Translations under genes and position numbers: made by a program
The notes under the pieces: generated by a model
Databases searched by the model: none
What the model saw: only the letters and a program-made list of their open reading frames with translations
Told to the model about the DNA's origin: nothing
Source: Bradyrhizobium diazoefficiens
GTDB taxonomy: Bacteria > Pseudomonadota > Alphaproteobacteria > Rhizobiales > Xanthobacteraceae
Direction: 5' to 3'
Length of the DNA stretch: 64,000 bases
NCBI RefSeq assembly: GCF_016616885.1
Contig: NZ_CP067102.1
Span: 6,166,501 to 6,230,500 of the forward strand
In this document: positions 18,579-27,148 of the stretch, in pieces
Position numbering within the stretch: the stretch's first letter is position 1
Layout of the letters: every line of letters begins with the position of its first letter

Positions 18579-18670
18579 GGCAAAAAGTCCTTGAGGCTCA
18601 CACAGATGGTGGCCTGTTCCGTCAGGCGCAAGTGGCCCGCCCGGGGCGCAAGGCTGGACTGCCTAGGTGG

Positions 18671-19120
18671 CTAGGGTGCCCGCCGCAACGTGCCGGACCT
18701 GGCCTTGACGGGGTCGAGCAGCGACCAGTCGCCATCCGGGAGTACATGGCCCTTGGGGAACGGCGCGCGCAGCTCAAGCCCGAGTGATCGCAGCACGCGG
18801 TCGTCGCGGTAATAACATTGCAAGATGACGCGAACGAGCGTTGCCGCAGCCGCGCCACCATGCTTGCGAAATTCCTGCGCCACCGCATCGCGCCTGGCGG
18901 CATCGAGCTCCGTGAGTGGCTGGCCGGCGAGCCGCGCCAGATGGTCCAGCGCCGCGGTCACCAATTTGGTGTCGCGGCCGAGTGTCGCAAGGATATCGGC
19001 CTGGATCACAGGATCGTCGGCGCCGGGCACCTTGTACTCGTTGCTGGCGGGCACGATCATCCCGGCGACGGTGCGGAGGTCGTCGCGCTGGGTGCGCGTA
19101 AGTTGATTGTCTGCGGACAT
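18671..19120 (-). CDS. Gluconate 2-dehydrogenase subunit 3-like small subunit
   Basis: 149-residue protein resembling the small (gamma) subunit of membrane GMC-type dehydrogenases (gluconate 2-dehydrogenase subunit 3 family). The supporting features are an N-terminal TRTQRDDLRTVAGMIVPASNEYKVP-type motif region, a helical body, and its place directly after a GMC flavoprotein (7-bp gap, same strand). It lacks the usual N-terminal twin-arginine leader of that family. It presumably stabilises the flavoprotein. No cytochrome c subunit is present, so the electron acceptor is unknown. Confidence 0.7.
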   Translation of the reverse strand: MSADNQLTRTQRDDLRTVAGMIVPASNEYKVPGADDPVIQADILATLGRDTKLVTAALDHLARLAGQPLTELDAARRDAVAQEFRKHGGAAAATLVRVILQCYYRDDRVLRSLGLELRAPFPKGHVLPDGDWSLLDPVKARSGTLRRAP

Positions 19121-19127
19121 GACGGCC

Positions 19128-20729
19128 TCAGTCGAACAAGTTTGCGAGGCGCTGCTTCATCTGGTCGGCGATGTAGAGCGCGAGGGCCTGGATGGTGGAC
19201 GTCGGGTTCACACCGCCCGAGGTGACGAAGATGCTGCCGTCGACGATGAAGAGGTTTTTGACGTCGTGCGTGCGGCCCCATTCGTTGACGACGGAGCGCT
19301 TGGGATCAGTGCCCATCCGTGCGGTGCCGAGCAGATGCCAGCCGCCCCACGGGATCGGCGAATTGACGCAGATATCGGTCGCCCCGGCGGTCTCGAGAAT
19401 CTCCCGGCCGCGGGCGAGTGCATGGTCCATCATCTTCCGGCTGTTGTCGCTGATCGTGTAGTTGATCTTCGGCGCGGGAATACCGTGGCTGTCCTTCAGC
19501 ACAGGATCGAGCGTGACCTGGTTATGCTCCTCCGGCAGATCCTCGCAGATCGCGGAGAAACCCAGCCGATGGCCGTTGAGCTTGCGGAAGACGCGGTGAT
19601 GATCCGCGCCCCAGGGCAGAATGCCCTTCTGCTCGCTGACGACAGCCTCGAACACCGGGCCTGCCCCACGCACGAACTGGACGCCATAGCCACGCACGAA
19701 GCCGCGCGAGAGGTCCGTGTCGTACCACTGCTTGCTCCACAGGCAGGTCGGCGGCGCGCGATTGCTGTCGGTCGGCTCCTTCACATAGCCGTAGATCTGC
19801 GCATAGGGGTGGAACATCAAATTCTTGCCGACGAGGCCCGACGAATTGGCAAGGCCGTCCGGGAAGCGGTCGGATTTCGAGTTCAGCAGCAGCCGCGGCG
19901 TGCCGACGCCGTTGCAGGCGATGATGACGACATGCGCCGGCTGGAACTGCTCGACACCGTCCTTGTCGTAATAGACCACGCCCGAGGCCATGCCGTTCTC
20001 GTCGGTAGTGATCTCGCGCACCCGGCAATGGGTGCGCAGCTCGACGCCGGCGCGGACCGCATGCGGCCAATAGGTGATGTCGGTCGAGGATTTCGCACCT
20101 TGCGCGCAGGCCGGCGTGCAATGGCCGAGATTGATGCAGCGGGCGCGTCCCTCATAGTCTGTCGTCGCGACCGTCGTGTCCGACGGCCACCAGTGCCAGC
20201 CGAGCTTGTTCATGGCCTTGCCGATGATCGCGCCTGACAATCCGAGCGGCTGTTGCGGCATCGGCGGATGCGTCAGCGGCGACCGTGGGTCGCCCGATAG
20301 ACCGGACGTGCCCATGATGCGGTCGTTCTCTTCGAAGAACGGGGTCAGCGCGTCGTAATCGATCGGCCAGTCGTCGGCGACGCCGTCGAGCGTCTTCACC
20401 TTGAAATCGGAGGGATGCAGCCGCGGCCAGTGCGCGGTGTACATCACCGTCGAGCCGCCGACCGCGTTGTAGTTGACGACCTTGATCGGTGAATCGTCGT
20501 CGTTGACCGGATAGTCCTCGGGCCGGCCGCGGACATTGGGGCTCGACGACCACTCGCCGTAGAACTTGGCCTCCCAGTCGCGGCCCGTGCTGGGATATTC
20601 CGCCGGGTTCATCCAGCCGCCCTGCTCCAGGCAGAGAATGTGCATCTTGGTCTCGGCCAGCGACCACGCCACCGCGGCGCCCGAAGCGCCGGCGCCGATG
20701 ATCAGGACGTCCACGGGGTCTTTTATCAA
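19128..20729 (-). CDS. GMC-family FAD oxidoreductase
   Basis: Flavoprotein alcohol/sugar dehydrogenase of the glucose-methanol-choline family, 533 residues from the TTG at 20729. That start is chosen because GGGAGGAAG lies eight bases before it; a longer in-frame version from 20777 lacks a ribosome site. FAD motif: VLIIGAGASGAAVAWSL at about residues 7-23. The C-terminal active-site regions are WGGWHLLGTARMG (catalytic His) and TSGGVNPTSTIQALAL (Asn). It is followed by its likely small subunit. Together they resemble two of the three subunits of a periplasm-facing FADH complex, but neither has an export signal. Confidence 0.85.
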   Translation of the reverse strand: MIKDPVDVLIIGAGASGAAVAWSLAETKMHILCLEQGGWMNPAEYPSTGRDWEAKFYGEWSSSPNVRGRPEDYPVNDDDSPIKVVNYNAVGGSTVMYTAHWPRLHPSDFKVKTLDGVADDWPIDYDALTPFFEENDRIMGTSGLSGDPRSPLTHPPMPQQPLGLSGAIIGKAMNKLGWHWWPSDTTVATTDYEGRARCINLGHCTPACAQGAKSSTDITYWPHAVRAGVELRTHCRVREITTDENGMASGVVYYDKDGVEQFQPAHVVIIACNGVGTPRLLLNSKSDRFPDGLANSSGLVGKNLMFHPYAQIYGYVKEPTDSNRAPPTCLWSKQWYDTDLSRGFVRGYGVQFVRGAGPVFEAVVSEQKGILPWGADHHRVFRKLNGHRLGFSAICEDLPEEHNQVTLDPVLKDSHGIPAPKINYTISDNSRKMMDHALARGREILETAGATDICVNSPIPWGGWHLLGTARMGTDPKRSVVNEWGRTHDVKNLFIVDGSIFVTSGGVNPTSTIQALALYIADQMKQRLANLFD

Positions 20730-20926
20730 GAAATCTTCCTCCCGCCCTCGCCGCTTCCCGGGCGATTCGGCCATCACGGCTCACAAGGTCCGCAAACGAT
20801 AGGGGCAGACCGGCCGGCGAGTAAAGGCTGGCGGGCGAATGTCGCACTTCGCACAGCGCAGACCATTGGTATCGTCCCATCCGGATGCTAGGAACGAGGT
20901 GCAAGAGCCATCGATAGCGAGAAGTT

Positions 20927-21715
20927 ATGTCCGTCGAGAATTCATTTGCCGCCGCCCGCGCCTTCGCGCTCGTTTTATTTCTCGCGCTGTCCGGATTTCT
21001 GGGGACCACCAGTCCCTCCGCCGCGCTGACTGCCGCAGCCACGGTCCGGGACGCCAATTCGATCCAGCTCGGCGACGTCACCTACCGGCTCGACGGCGTC
21101 GACGCGCCCGAGCTGGACCAAGTCTGCATCGACGACCACGCCGATCCCTGGACCTGCGGCATCGAGGCCCGCGACCAGCTCACCAAGCTGATCGGCGGAA
21201 AGCCGGTACGTTGCGACGATGTCGGTCCCGAGAAGAATTTTGGCAAGCGCCACCGCGCGATCTGCACGGTCGAGGGCGACAAGGTCTCGCTGAACGAGCA
21301 GCTGCTCAAACTGGGCTTTGCCATCGCGCGCGAGCCGATCAAGGCCAACATCAAGCCGGCGGCGGCCGAGGCCAAGACGGCGTCCGCCGGCATCTGGAAG
21401 GGCTGTTTTGTTGCACCGCAAGAGTTTCGCGCCGGCAAGAAGGACGGCGCGCTGCTCGGCGCCGCCTGCCGCGCCGACCGCGACAAGGAGATTCGCGCGG
21501 TGCTGTTTCCGGAGGAGCTGACGGCGCCGCCGAGCTGCGCCATCAAGGGCAAGCTCGCGGTGCGCGCGCGCGTCACCGGCAATATCGGCATCTATCATCT
21601 GCGGGGCTGCCCGAGCTACGCCGCGACCACCAAGCCGGACCGCTGGTTCTGCTCGGAAGACGACGCGCAGGCCTCGGGCTTCCGCAAGGCGTACAATTGC
21701 CGCCGCCCAAAGTGA
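20927..21715 (+). CDS. Exported thermonuclease-like (SNase) protein
   Basis: 262 residues with an N-terminal signal peptide (hydrophobic residues about 12-32). A staphylococcal-nuclease-like OB fold follows: [24 protein letters not shown] near residues 40-63 contains the metal-binding Asp and the conserved [10 protein letters not shown]. The [10 protein letters not shown] segment holds the Arg of the second block. The C-terminal 90 residues include several Cys and a [21 protein letters not shown] region typical of secreted SNase-like proteins in rhizobia. Nucleic-acid hydrolysis is inferred and not proven, because many family members are degenerate. Confidence 0.75.
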   Translation: MSVENSFAAARAFALVLFLALSGFLGTTSPSAALTAAATVRDANSIQLGDVTYRLDGVDAPELDQVCIDDHADPWTCGIEARDQLTKLIGGKPVRCDDVGPEKNFGKRHRAICTVEGDKVSLNEQLLKLGFAIAREPIKANIKPAAAEAKTASAGIWKGCFVAPQEFRAGKKDGALLGAACRADRDKEIRAVLFPEELTAPPSCAIKGKLAVRARVTGNIGIYHLRGCPSYAATTKPDRWFCSEDDAQASGFRKAYNCRRPK

Positions 21716-21804
21716 ACAGACAGTTCACGCACCCGTGAGTGGTAGACCGAGACAGTATTGATCCGGAATTGAACCCCAACGGGAGTTGCCCCAGTTATAT
21801 ATGT

Positions 21805-21924
21805 ACGCAAGCGCTTTGCGCGAGCGTTTCCTTGGCGGCAATCCGGCTTCGGTCCGATTGCTTTGCTCGGGCGTTTCCTCCCTAGACTTGGGCCGCTTGT
21901 CACAACAAGCGGCTCTTCTTTTTT
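21805..21924 (+). ncRNA. Candidate small RNA with three hairpins and an anti-SD-like CCTCCC segment
   Basis: A non-coding 217-bp gap carries, in order: stem CGCAA/TTGCG (21806-21820); stem GCAATC/GATTGC (21838-21861); an unpaired stretch with GCGTTTCCTCCCTAG (21871-21885); and a strong intrinsic terminator (21892-21924). GCGTTTCCT occurs twice (21824 and 21871). A TATATAT tract (about 21796-21802) could be the -10 element, with TTGAAC at 21769 as a poorly spaced -35. The layout resembles Hfq-dependent trans-acting sRNAs of alphaproteobacteria that expose CU-rich anti-ribosome-binding motifs. I cannot assign an Rfam family. Confidence 0.5.
21892..21924 (+). terminator. Rho-independent terminator
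   Basis: Perfect 9-bp stem GCCGCTTGT (21892-21900) / ACAAGCGGC (21905-21913), loop CACA, followed by TCTTCTTTTTT. It points along the plus strand and ends the putative small RNA. It lies just beyond the stop of cyoD on the other strand. Confidence 0.8.
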
Positions 21925-21932
21925 GCGCCGCG

Positions 21933-22322
21933 CTAGCTGTGCATCCGAATGAACTGGTCCATCGGCGGCATGTTCTGATTCAAATGCCCCATGATCCAGA
22001 CGGTGCCACCGACCACCAGGAAGACAATCAGCAGGCCGAAGGCCAGCGCCAGCACGTTGTTGGTGTTATCCGGCCCCGTGGTGATGTGCAGGAAGAACAC
22101 CAGATGCACCCCCATTTGCGCGATCGCGAGCACGATCAGCGCGACGGGAATCGAGGGCTGCCAGACCAGATCCGTTCCGGCAATGAAGAACGAGGTTGCC
22201 GTGAGCAGCAGCGCGAGGCCTAGGCCGACGACATAGCCGACGATACGCTCGCCGACGCTGTGTTGCTCTTCATCGCCAGGGGCGATGTCATGCTCGACAC
22301 GCATGTGCGTCTGATCGCTCAT
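21933..22322 (-). CDS. cyoD: Cytochrome bo3 quinol oxidase subunit IV
   Basis: 129 residues from the ATG at 22322, which overlaps the cyoC stop (ATGA). It has three membrane helices and the family segment AQMGVHLVFFLHITTG. Subunit IV assists assembly of the CuB centre in subunit I of the terminal oxidase. A longer in-frame reading from 22505 is the shadow of cyoC. Last gene of cyoABCD. Confidence 0.93.
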   Translation of the reverse strand: MSDQTHMRVEHDIAPGDEEQHSVGERIVGYVVGLGLALLLTATSFFIAGTDLVWQPSIPVALIVLAIAQMGVHLVFFLHITTGPDNTNNVLALAFGLLIVFLVVGGTVWIMGHLNQNMPPMDQFIRMHS

Positions 22323-22960
22323 ACGCCACTCCCAAGCAGGTAAACGACGGAAAAGACGCCGACCCAGATGATGTCGAGCGCGTGCCAGAACAGCGCAAAG
22401 CACATCATCCGGCGCAGCACGTCGGCGCGAAAGCCCTTTGCAAAGACCTGGGCCATCATGGTCAGCAGCCAGAGCACGCCGGCCGACACATGCAGGCCGT
22501 GACATCCGACCAACGAGAAGAATGCAGTCAGGAAGGCACTGCGTGACGGGCCATAGCCGCGGGCAACGAGGTCGGCGAATTCCTTGAACTCAATGGCCAG
22601 GAAGATCAGCCCGAGCACACAGGTCACGGCCATGCCGAGGTAGAACCAAAACCGGTTGCGGACGTCTGCTGCGATGCTGGCCATGCCGCAAGTGAAGCTC
22701 GACAATAGCAAGCAGACGGTCTCGATCGCGACGTTCCGCTGCTCAAAAATCTCCGAGCCCTTGGGGCCGTCGGCGGTCTGGCTGACCAGCACCGCATAGG
22801 CTGCAAAGAAGCAGGAGAACATCACGATGTCGGAAAGCAGGAAGACCCAGAAGCCGTAGGCAGTCACGGTCCTCTTAGGCGCGGGCCCGGGATGCTCGAT
22901 GACGACGCCGATGTGGTGGGGATCGGCATGCGCGTGGCCGACGGTCGCGGTCATCGCCAT
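22319..22960 (-). CDS. cyoC: Cytochrome bo3 quinol oxidase subunit III
   Basis: 213 residues with five predicted membrane helices and no cofactor ligands, as expected. It starts with a His-rich cytoplasmic segment (GHAHADPHHIG); helices begin at YGFWVFLLSDIVMFSCFFAAYAV. The coding start shares one base with the cyoB stop (TGATG), and its stop overlaps cyoD. Confidence 0.94.
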   Translation of the reverse strand: MAMTATVGHAHADPHHIGVVIEHPGPAPKRTVTAYGFWVFLLSDIVMFSCFFAAYAVLVSQTADGPKGSEIFEQRNVAIETVCLLLSSFTCGMASIAADVRNRFWFYLGMAVTCVLGLIFLAIEFKEFADLVARGYGPSRSAFLTAFFSLVGCHGLHVSAGVLWLLTMMAQVFAKGFRADVLRRMMCFALFWHALDIIWVGVFSVVYLLGSGV

Positions 22961-24960
22961 CAGATCGCTCCCGCCAAGCTGACCAGGCTGCGCCGTTCCT
23001 CGAGATTGACGCGGTCGATCGCGGCGACCTCAGCAGCCGGAATGACGTATTCGTCATGGTCGCGCCAGGCAAAGACGACGAAGGTCGCGAACGCGCCGAT
23101 GCCGCCCAGGATCACCATCCACCAGATATGCCAGATCAGCGCAAATCCCATGATGGTGGCGAAGAACGCACAGACGAAGCCGGTCGGCGAGTTCCTGGGC
23201 ATCTCGATGTCCTGATACTCAGGCACGTCGTGCTCGAGCGATTGCTGCTGGGCATGGATCTTCATGTCCCAATAGGCATCCTCGCCACGGACGTCGGGAT
23301 GAAAGGCGAAATTGAACACCGGCGGCGGCGACGAGGTCGCCCATTCCAGCGAGCGGCCGTCCCAGGGATCGCCGGTTCGATCGCGCAACGCCTCGCGATT
23401 ACGGATGCTGACCACGAGCTGCATGATCTGGCAGATGACGCCGATCGACAGCACGGCCATCCCGATCGCAGCCACGATCATCCACGGCCGCCACTCGGCG
23501 ACGTTATAGTGCTGCAAGCGCCGCGTCATGCCGAGCATGCCGGCCACATAGAGCGGCACGAAGGTGACGTAGAAGCCTGTGAAGGTAAACCAGAACGCCA
23601 TCTTGCCCCAGCGCTCGTCGAGGCGGAAGCCGAAAGCCTTCGGAAACCAGTATTCGAAACCAGCGAAAGCACCGAACAGCACGCCGCCGATGATGACGTT
23701 GTGGAAGTGCGCCACCAAAAACATGCTGTTGTGGAGCATGAAATCCGCCGGCGGCACCGCAACCAGCACGCCAGTCAACCCGCCGATGATGAAGGTGACC
23801 ATGAAACCGACCGCCCACAGCATTGGCGTCGCGAAACGGATGCGCCCGCCATACATCGTGAACAGCCAGTTGTAGATCTTCACGCCCGTCGGCACCGCGA
23901 TGATCATGCTGGCGATGCCGAAGATGGCGTTGACGTCGGGCCCTGCCCCCATCGTGAAGAAATGGTGCAGCCAGACCATGAAGGAGATGACGCAGATCGC
24001 CATGGTCGCGAGCACCATGGAACGATAACCGAACAGCGCCTTGCCGGAGAAGGTCGAGACCACCTCGGAGAAGATGCCGAAGGCCGGCAGTACCAGGATG
24101 TAGACCTCCGGGTGGCCCCAGGCCCAGATCAAATTCATGAACATCATGACGTTGCCGCCGGCTTCATTGGTAAAGAAGTGGAAGCCGAGGTAACGATCGA
24201 GCAGCAGCATCGCGAGCGTGGCGGTGAGGATCGGGAACGCCGCAACGATCAGGAGGTTCGAGGCCAGCGTCGTCCAGCAGAACATCGGCATACGCAGATA
24301 GTTCATGCCTTTTGTGCGCAACTTCAGCACCGTGGTCACAAGGTTGATGCCGGCGACCAGCGTGCCGACGCCGGAGATCTGCAGCGACCAGGCGTAATAG
24401 TCGACGCCGACGCCGGGCGAATAGGACAGCTCCGACAACGGCGGAAAGGCGAGCCAGCCGGTGCGCGCGAACTCGCCGATCACGAGCGACAGATTGACCA
24501 GCAGCGCGCCGGTCGCGGTCAGCCAAAAGCCAACCGAATTCAGCGTCGGAAAAGCCACGTCGCGCACGCCAAGCTGGAGCGGCACGACGAGATTCATCAA
24601 CCCGATCACAAACGGCATCGCCACAAAGAAGATCATGATCGTGCCGTGCGCCGAGAAAATCTGGTTGTAGTGTTCCGGCGGGAGATAGCCCTGCGACTGA
24701 TAGGCGATTGCCTGCTGGATCCGCATCATGATGGCGTCGCTGCCGCCACGCAGCAGCATCACCGAGGCCAGCAGGATGTACATGACGCCGATCCGCTTGT
24801 GGTCGACGCTGGTAATCCATTCGTGCCAGAGATAGGGCAGATGCCCCTTCACCACGACCCAGATCAGCACTGCGAGGATGCCGACCAGCACCACGCCGCC
24901 GGCGATGAGCGGAATGGGCTGATCGAACGGGATGGCCGACCAGTCGAGCTTACCGAGCAT
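22960..24960 (-). CDS. cyoB: Cytochrome bo3 quinol oxidase subunit I (haem-copper oxidase)
   Basis: 666 residues from MLGKLDW at 24960, matching the usual length (E. coli 663) and N-terminus. A GTG/ATG 10 codons further up would overlap cyoA more. Twelve to fifteen helices. The haem-copper site is visible: [13 protein letters not shown] with the cross-linked His-Tyr, the HH pair in [11 protein letters not shown], and [12 protein letters not shown] for the haem-ligand His. It reduces O2 with quinol electrons and pumps protons. It overlaps cyoA by 11 bp. Confidence 0.95.
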   Translation of the reverse strand: MLGKLDWSAIPFDQPIPLIAGGVVLVGILAVLIWVVVKGHLPYLWHEWITSVDHKRIGVMYILLASVMLLRGGSDAIMMRIQQAIAYQSQGYLPPEHYNQIFSAHGTIMIFFVAMPFVIGLMNLVVPLQLGVRDVAFPTLNSVGFWLTATGALLVNLSLVIGEFARTGWLAFPPLSELSYSPGVGVDYYAWSLQISGVGTLVAGINLVTTVLKLRTKGMNYLRMPMFCWTTLASNLLIVAAFPILTATLAMLLLDRYLGFHFFTNEAGGNVMMFMNLIWAWGHPEVYILVLPAFGIFSEVVSTFSGKALFGYRSMVLATMAICVISFMVWLHHFFTMGAGPDVNAIFGIASMIIAVPTGVKIYNWLFTMYGGRIRFATPMLWAVGFMVTFIIGGLTGVLVAVPPADFMLHNSMFLVAHFHNVIIGGVLFGAFAGFEYWFPKAFGFRLDERWGKMAFWFTFTGFYVTFVPLYVAGMLGMTRRLQHYNVAEWRPWMIVAAIGMAVLSIGVICQIMQLVVSIRNREALRDRTGDPWDGRSLEWATSSPPPVFNFAFHPDVRGEDAYWDMKIHAQQQSLEHDVPEYQDIEMPRNSPTGFVCAFFATIMGFALIWHIWWMVILGGIGAFATFVVFAWRDHDEYVIPAAEVAAIDRVNLEERRSLVSLAGAI

Positions 24961-25783
24961 CGTGGCCTCCACTGTGGGGACGGCCGGCATCGGAGATCAG
25001 CTCCGGCCCCGGCCCTGGCGGAATGTGCTGGGTCGCAATCAGGTCGAACAGCCGTGGGTCTTCGAGCCGATAGGTCGGCCTGCCCCTCTCGATGCCCTGC
25101 TGCATCAGCTTCTTGTAGCTGTCCTCGTTCAGCACGGCGTCGGTCTTCGCAGTGGTTGCTACCCAATCGGGAAAGGCGAGCGGCGAGATCACGTTGACGT
25201 CAAACATCATGTCCGGAAAGCCGTCGCCGGAGAAATGCGCCCCCAGCCCCTGCAGCTTGCCCTCGTTGTCGGCGCGCAGGTTCAGCCGCGTCACCATGCC
25301 GTTCATGGTGTAGATCATGCTGCCGAGTTGCGGGATGAAAAACACATTCATCACGCTCGACGAGGTCAGCTGGAAATTCAGCTCGGCGCCGGCCGGCACC
25401 GTCAGCGTGTTGACGGTGGCGACGCGCTGGTCCGGATAGATGAAGAGCCATTTCCAGTCGAGCGAGACGGCCTGAATCCTCACAGGGCTGCCGGTGCCCG
25501 GCACGGGCGCTGCGGGATCGAGCTGGTGCGAGCCGATCCAGGCGACGCCCCCGAGCAGAATCACCGTGAGTGCGGGGATCGCCCACACCACCATCTCGAC
25601 GCGACCGGAATAGACGAAGTCAGGCTGGAAGCGCGCCTTCGGATTGGACGCGCGAAACCAGAACGCAAAAGCCAGGATCGCGACAATGGTTGGCACCACG
25701 ATCGCAAGCATGATGAAGACGGAATCGACCAGGATGGTGCTGTTGGCGGCAGCCACCGGCCCTTGTGGATCGAGCAGATTCAT
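24950..25783 (-). CDS. cyoA: Cytochrome bo3 quinol oxidase subunit II, atypical N-terminus
   Basis: CyoA homologue with two helices (about residues 14-36 and 57-78 from this start) and a periplasmic cupredoxin-like domain lacking CuA, as expected for a quinol oxidase. From the ATG at 25783 it has 277 residues and begins [16 protein letters not shown], the sequence normally found just after the lipidated Cys. In-frame GTG codons at 25846 and 25876 extend it but give neither a hydrophobic signal nor a lipobox, and no frame upstream shows one. Either the lipoprotein signal has been lost or a frameshift hides it. First gene of cyoABCD; no clear Shine-Dalgarno sequence before this ATG. Confidence 0.85.
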   Translation of the reverse strand: MNLLDPQGPVAAANSTILVDSVFIMLAIVVPTIVAILAFAFWFRASNPKARFQPDFVYSGRVEMVVWAIPALTVILLGGVAWIGSHQLDPAAPVPGTGSPVRIQAVSLDWKWLFIYPDQRVATVNTLTVPAGAELNFQLTSSSVMNVFFIPQLGSMIYTMNGMVTRLNLRADNEGKLQGLGAHFSGDGFPDMMFDVNVISPLAFPDWVATTAKTDAVLNEDSYKKLMQQGIERGRPTYRLEDPRLFDLIATQHIPPGPGPELISDAGRPHSGGHDAR

Positions 25784-26012
25784 CGGCAAGCCACTTGCGA
25801 TTGGGAGACCCCTGGAGGAAGCGTAACGCCAAAAACTCCCCGCCACAAACGCAGTTGCGTGAAAAGGGTTCCGCACCTTCGCCGCTCAGCCGCAGCTCAT
25901 CTCGTCAGGCGGCATGCAATTCCGTGCGATGTCAATGACATCCGCGCGGGACGGCCGGCCTTCTCACCTCTGCGCTCCATTGCTAGTTTGCACGAAAATA
26001 TCGGGATGAGAC

Positions 26013-26273
26013 ATGCAGGGCCCTGAGGACGATGCCGGCCTCGCCGGCAAGGTGGCGGTGATCAGTGGCGGCGGAGCTTTGGTAACGGCCGCGCTGCAGC
26101 AATTCCGCTCGCCCGCGCCGGCGCACGATCTCTCCGACGAGCACATGGTCGATCTCGTGCTCACCATCGCGTTTTATTGCGGCGTGGTGCGCGTGCTCGC
26201 CACCATGAAGATCGACAACGAGCCCTATTACAAAGAGGTACTCCAGCAGTACCCGATCCCGGGAGTGAAATGA
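26013..26273 (+). pseudogene. Chimeric remnant: SDR N-terminus joined to carboxymuconolactone-decarboxylase-like C-terminus
   Basis: The 86-residue open frame begins MQGPEDDAGLAGKVAVISGGGA. AGKVAVISGGG is the start of a short-chain dehydrogenase with its glycine-rich motif. After about residue 37 it changes to LSDEHMVDLVLTIAFYCGVVRVL..., which is the C-terminal part of a carboxymuconolactone decarboxylase/AhpD-like protein of the type that accompanies SDR genes. The middle of both genes is missing. A deletion that fused two neighbours in frame is the simplest reading. It lies 1 bp before an intact SDR gene and may still be translated. Confidence 0.65.
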
Positions 26274-26274
26274 C

Positions 26275-27075
26275 ATGCGCTTGAAGGACAAGGTTGCGAT
26301 CGTCGTTGGCGCTGGGCAAAGCCCAGGCGAAGGCATGGGCAATGGCCGCGCCACCGCGCTGACCTTCGCGCGCGAGGGGGCGAAAGTGCTGTGTGTCGAC
26401 CACCATCTGGAATCGGCGCAAGAGACCGTCGATCTGATCGCGGCGACGGAAGGCACCGCCGCCGCCTTCAAGGCCGACGTCACCAGCTCAGCCGAGCTCA
26501 AGGCGATGGTCGCCGACGCCAAGTCGCGTTGGGGCCGGATCGACGTGCTGCACAACAATGTCGGCGTCAGCCTGTCCGGCGGCGATGCCGAGCTGCTCCA
26601 GATCACCGAGGAGGCGTTCGACCGCGTCGTCGCCATCAATCTGAAGAGCTGCATCCTGGCGGCGAAGGAAGTCATCCCGATCATGCGCGTGCAGCAGAGC
26701 GGCGCCATCATCAACATCTCCTCGATGGCCGCGATCACCACCTATCCTTATGTCGCCTACAAGGCGACGAAATCGGCGATGATCGCTTTCACCGAGCAAC
26801 TCGCGTACCAGAACGCCGAATACGGCATTCGCGCCAACGTCATCCTGCCCGGCCTGATGAACACGCCGATGGCGGTCGACACCCGCGCCCGCGAATGGCA
26901 CAAGACCCGCGCCGAAGTTGAAGCCGAGCGCGACAGCAAGGTGCCGCTGCGCAAGAAGATGGGCACGGGATGGGATGTCGCCAATGCCGCGCTGTTTTTG
27001 GCGTCGGATGAAGCGAACTTCATCACGGGCGTAACGCTACCGGTGGACGGCGGCGCGAGCGTGAGGCGGGGGTAA
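26275..27075 (+). CDS. Short-chain dehydrogenase/reductase
   Basis: 266-residue classical SDR. The cofactor-binding segment is VAIVVGAGQSPGEGMGNGRA near the N-terminus (a variant of TGxxxGIG with an insertion), NNVG appears at about residue 95, the catalytic Ser is in INISSMAA, and the Tyr-Lys pair is in AYKATKSA. The C-terminal FITGVTLPVDGGAS closes the fold. NAD(P) is the cofactor. The substrate is unknown. The ATG follows directly on the chimeric remnant, which suggests the unit once held several catabolic genes. Confidence 0.85.
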   Translation: MRLKDKVAIVVGAGQSPGEGMGNGRATALTFAREGAKVLCVDHHLESAQETVDLIAATEGTAAAFKADVTSSAELKAMVADAKSRWGRIDVLHNNVGVSLSGGDAELLQITEEAFDRVVAINLKSCILAAKEVIPIMRVQQSGAIINISSMAAITTYPYVAYKATKSAMIAFTEQLAYQNAEYGIRANVILPGLMNTPMAVDTRAREWHKTRAEVEAERDSKVPLRKKMGTGWDVANAALFLASDEANFITGVTLPVDGGASVRRG

Positions 27076-27148
27076 GGCGAGGCAAACTCGGTGCCCCTTC
27101 CCTGCTCCCCTTGAAGGGGCGAAGGTGCACCTTCACTGCCGCGCGAGT

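Noticed and set aside
23056..25197. 713-codon open frame opposite cyoB/cyoA
   Set aside because: Antisense shadow of high-GC genes. It is rich in Arg/His/Asp with no domain, and the opposite strand encodes a clear quinol oxidase.
27090..27131. Hairpins after the SDR gene (CCCCTTGAAGGGG and flanks)
   Set aside because: Short stems with no T-run; not strong enough to call a terminator.
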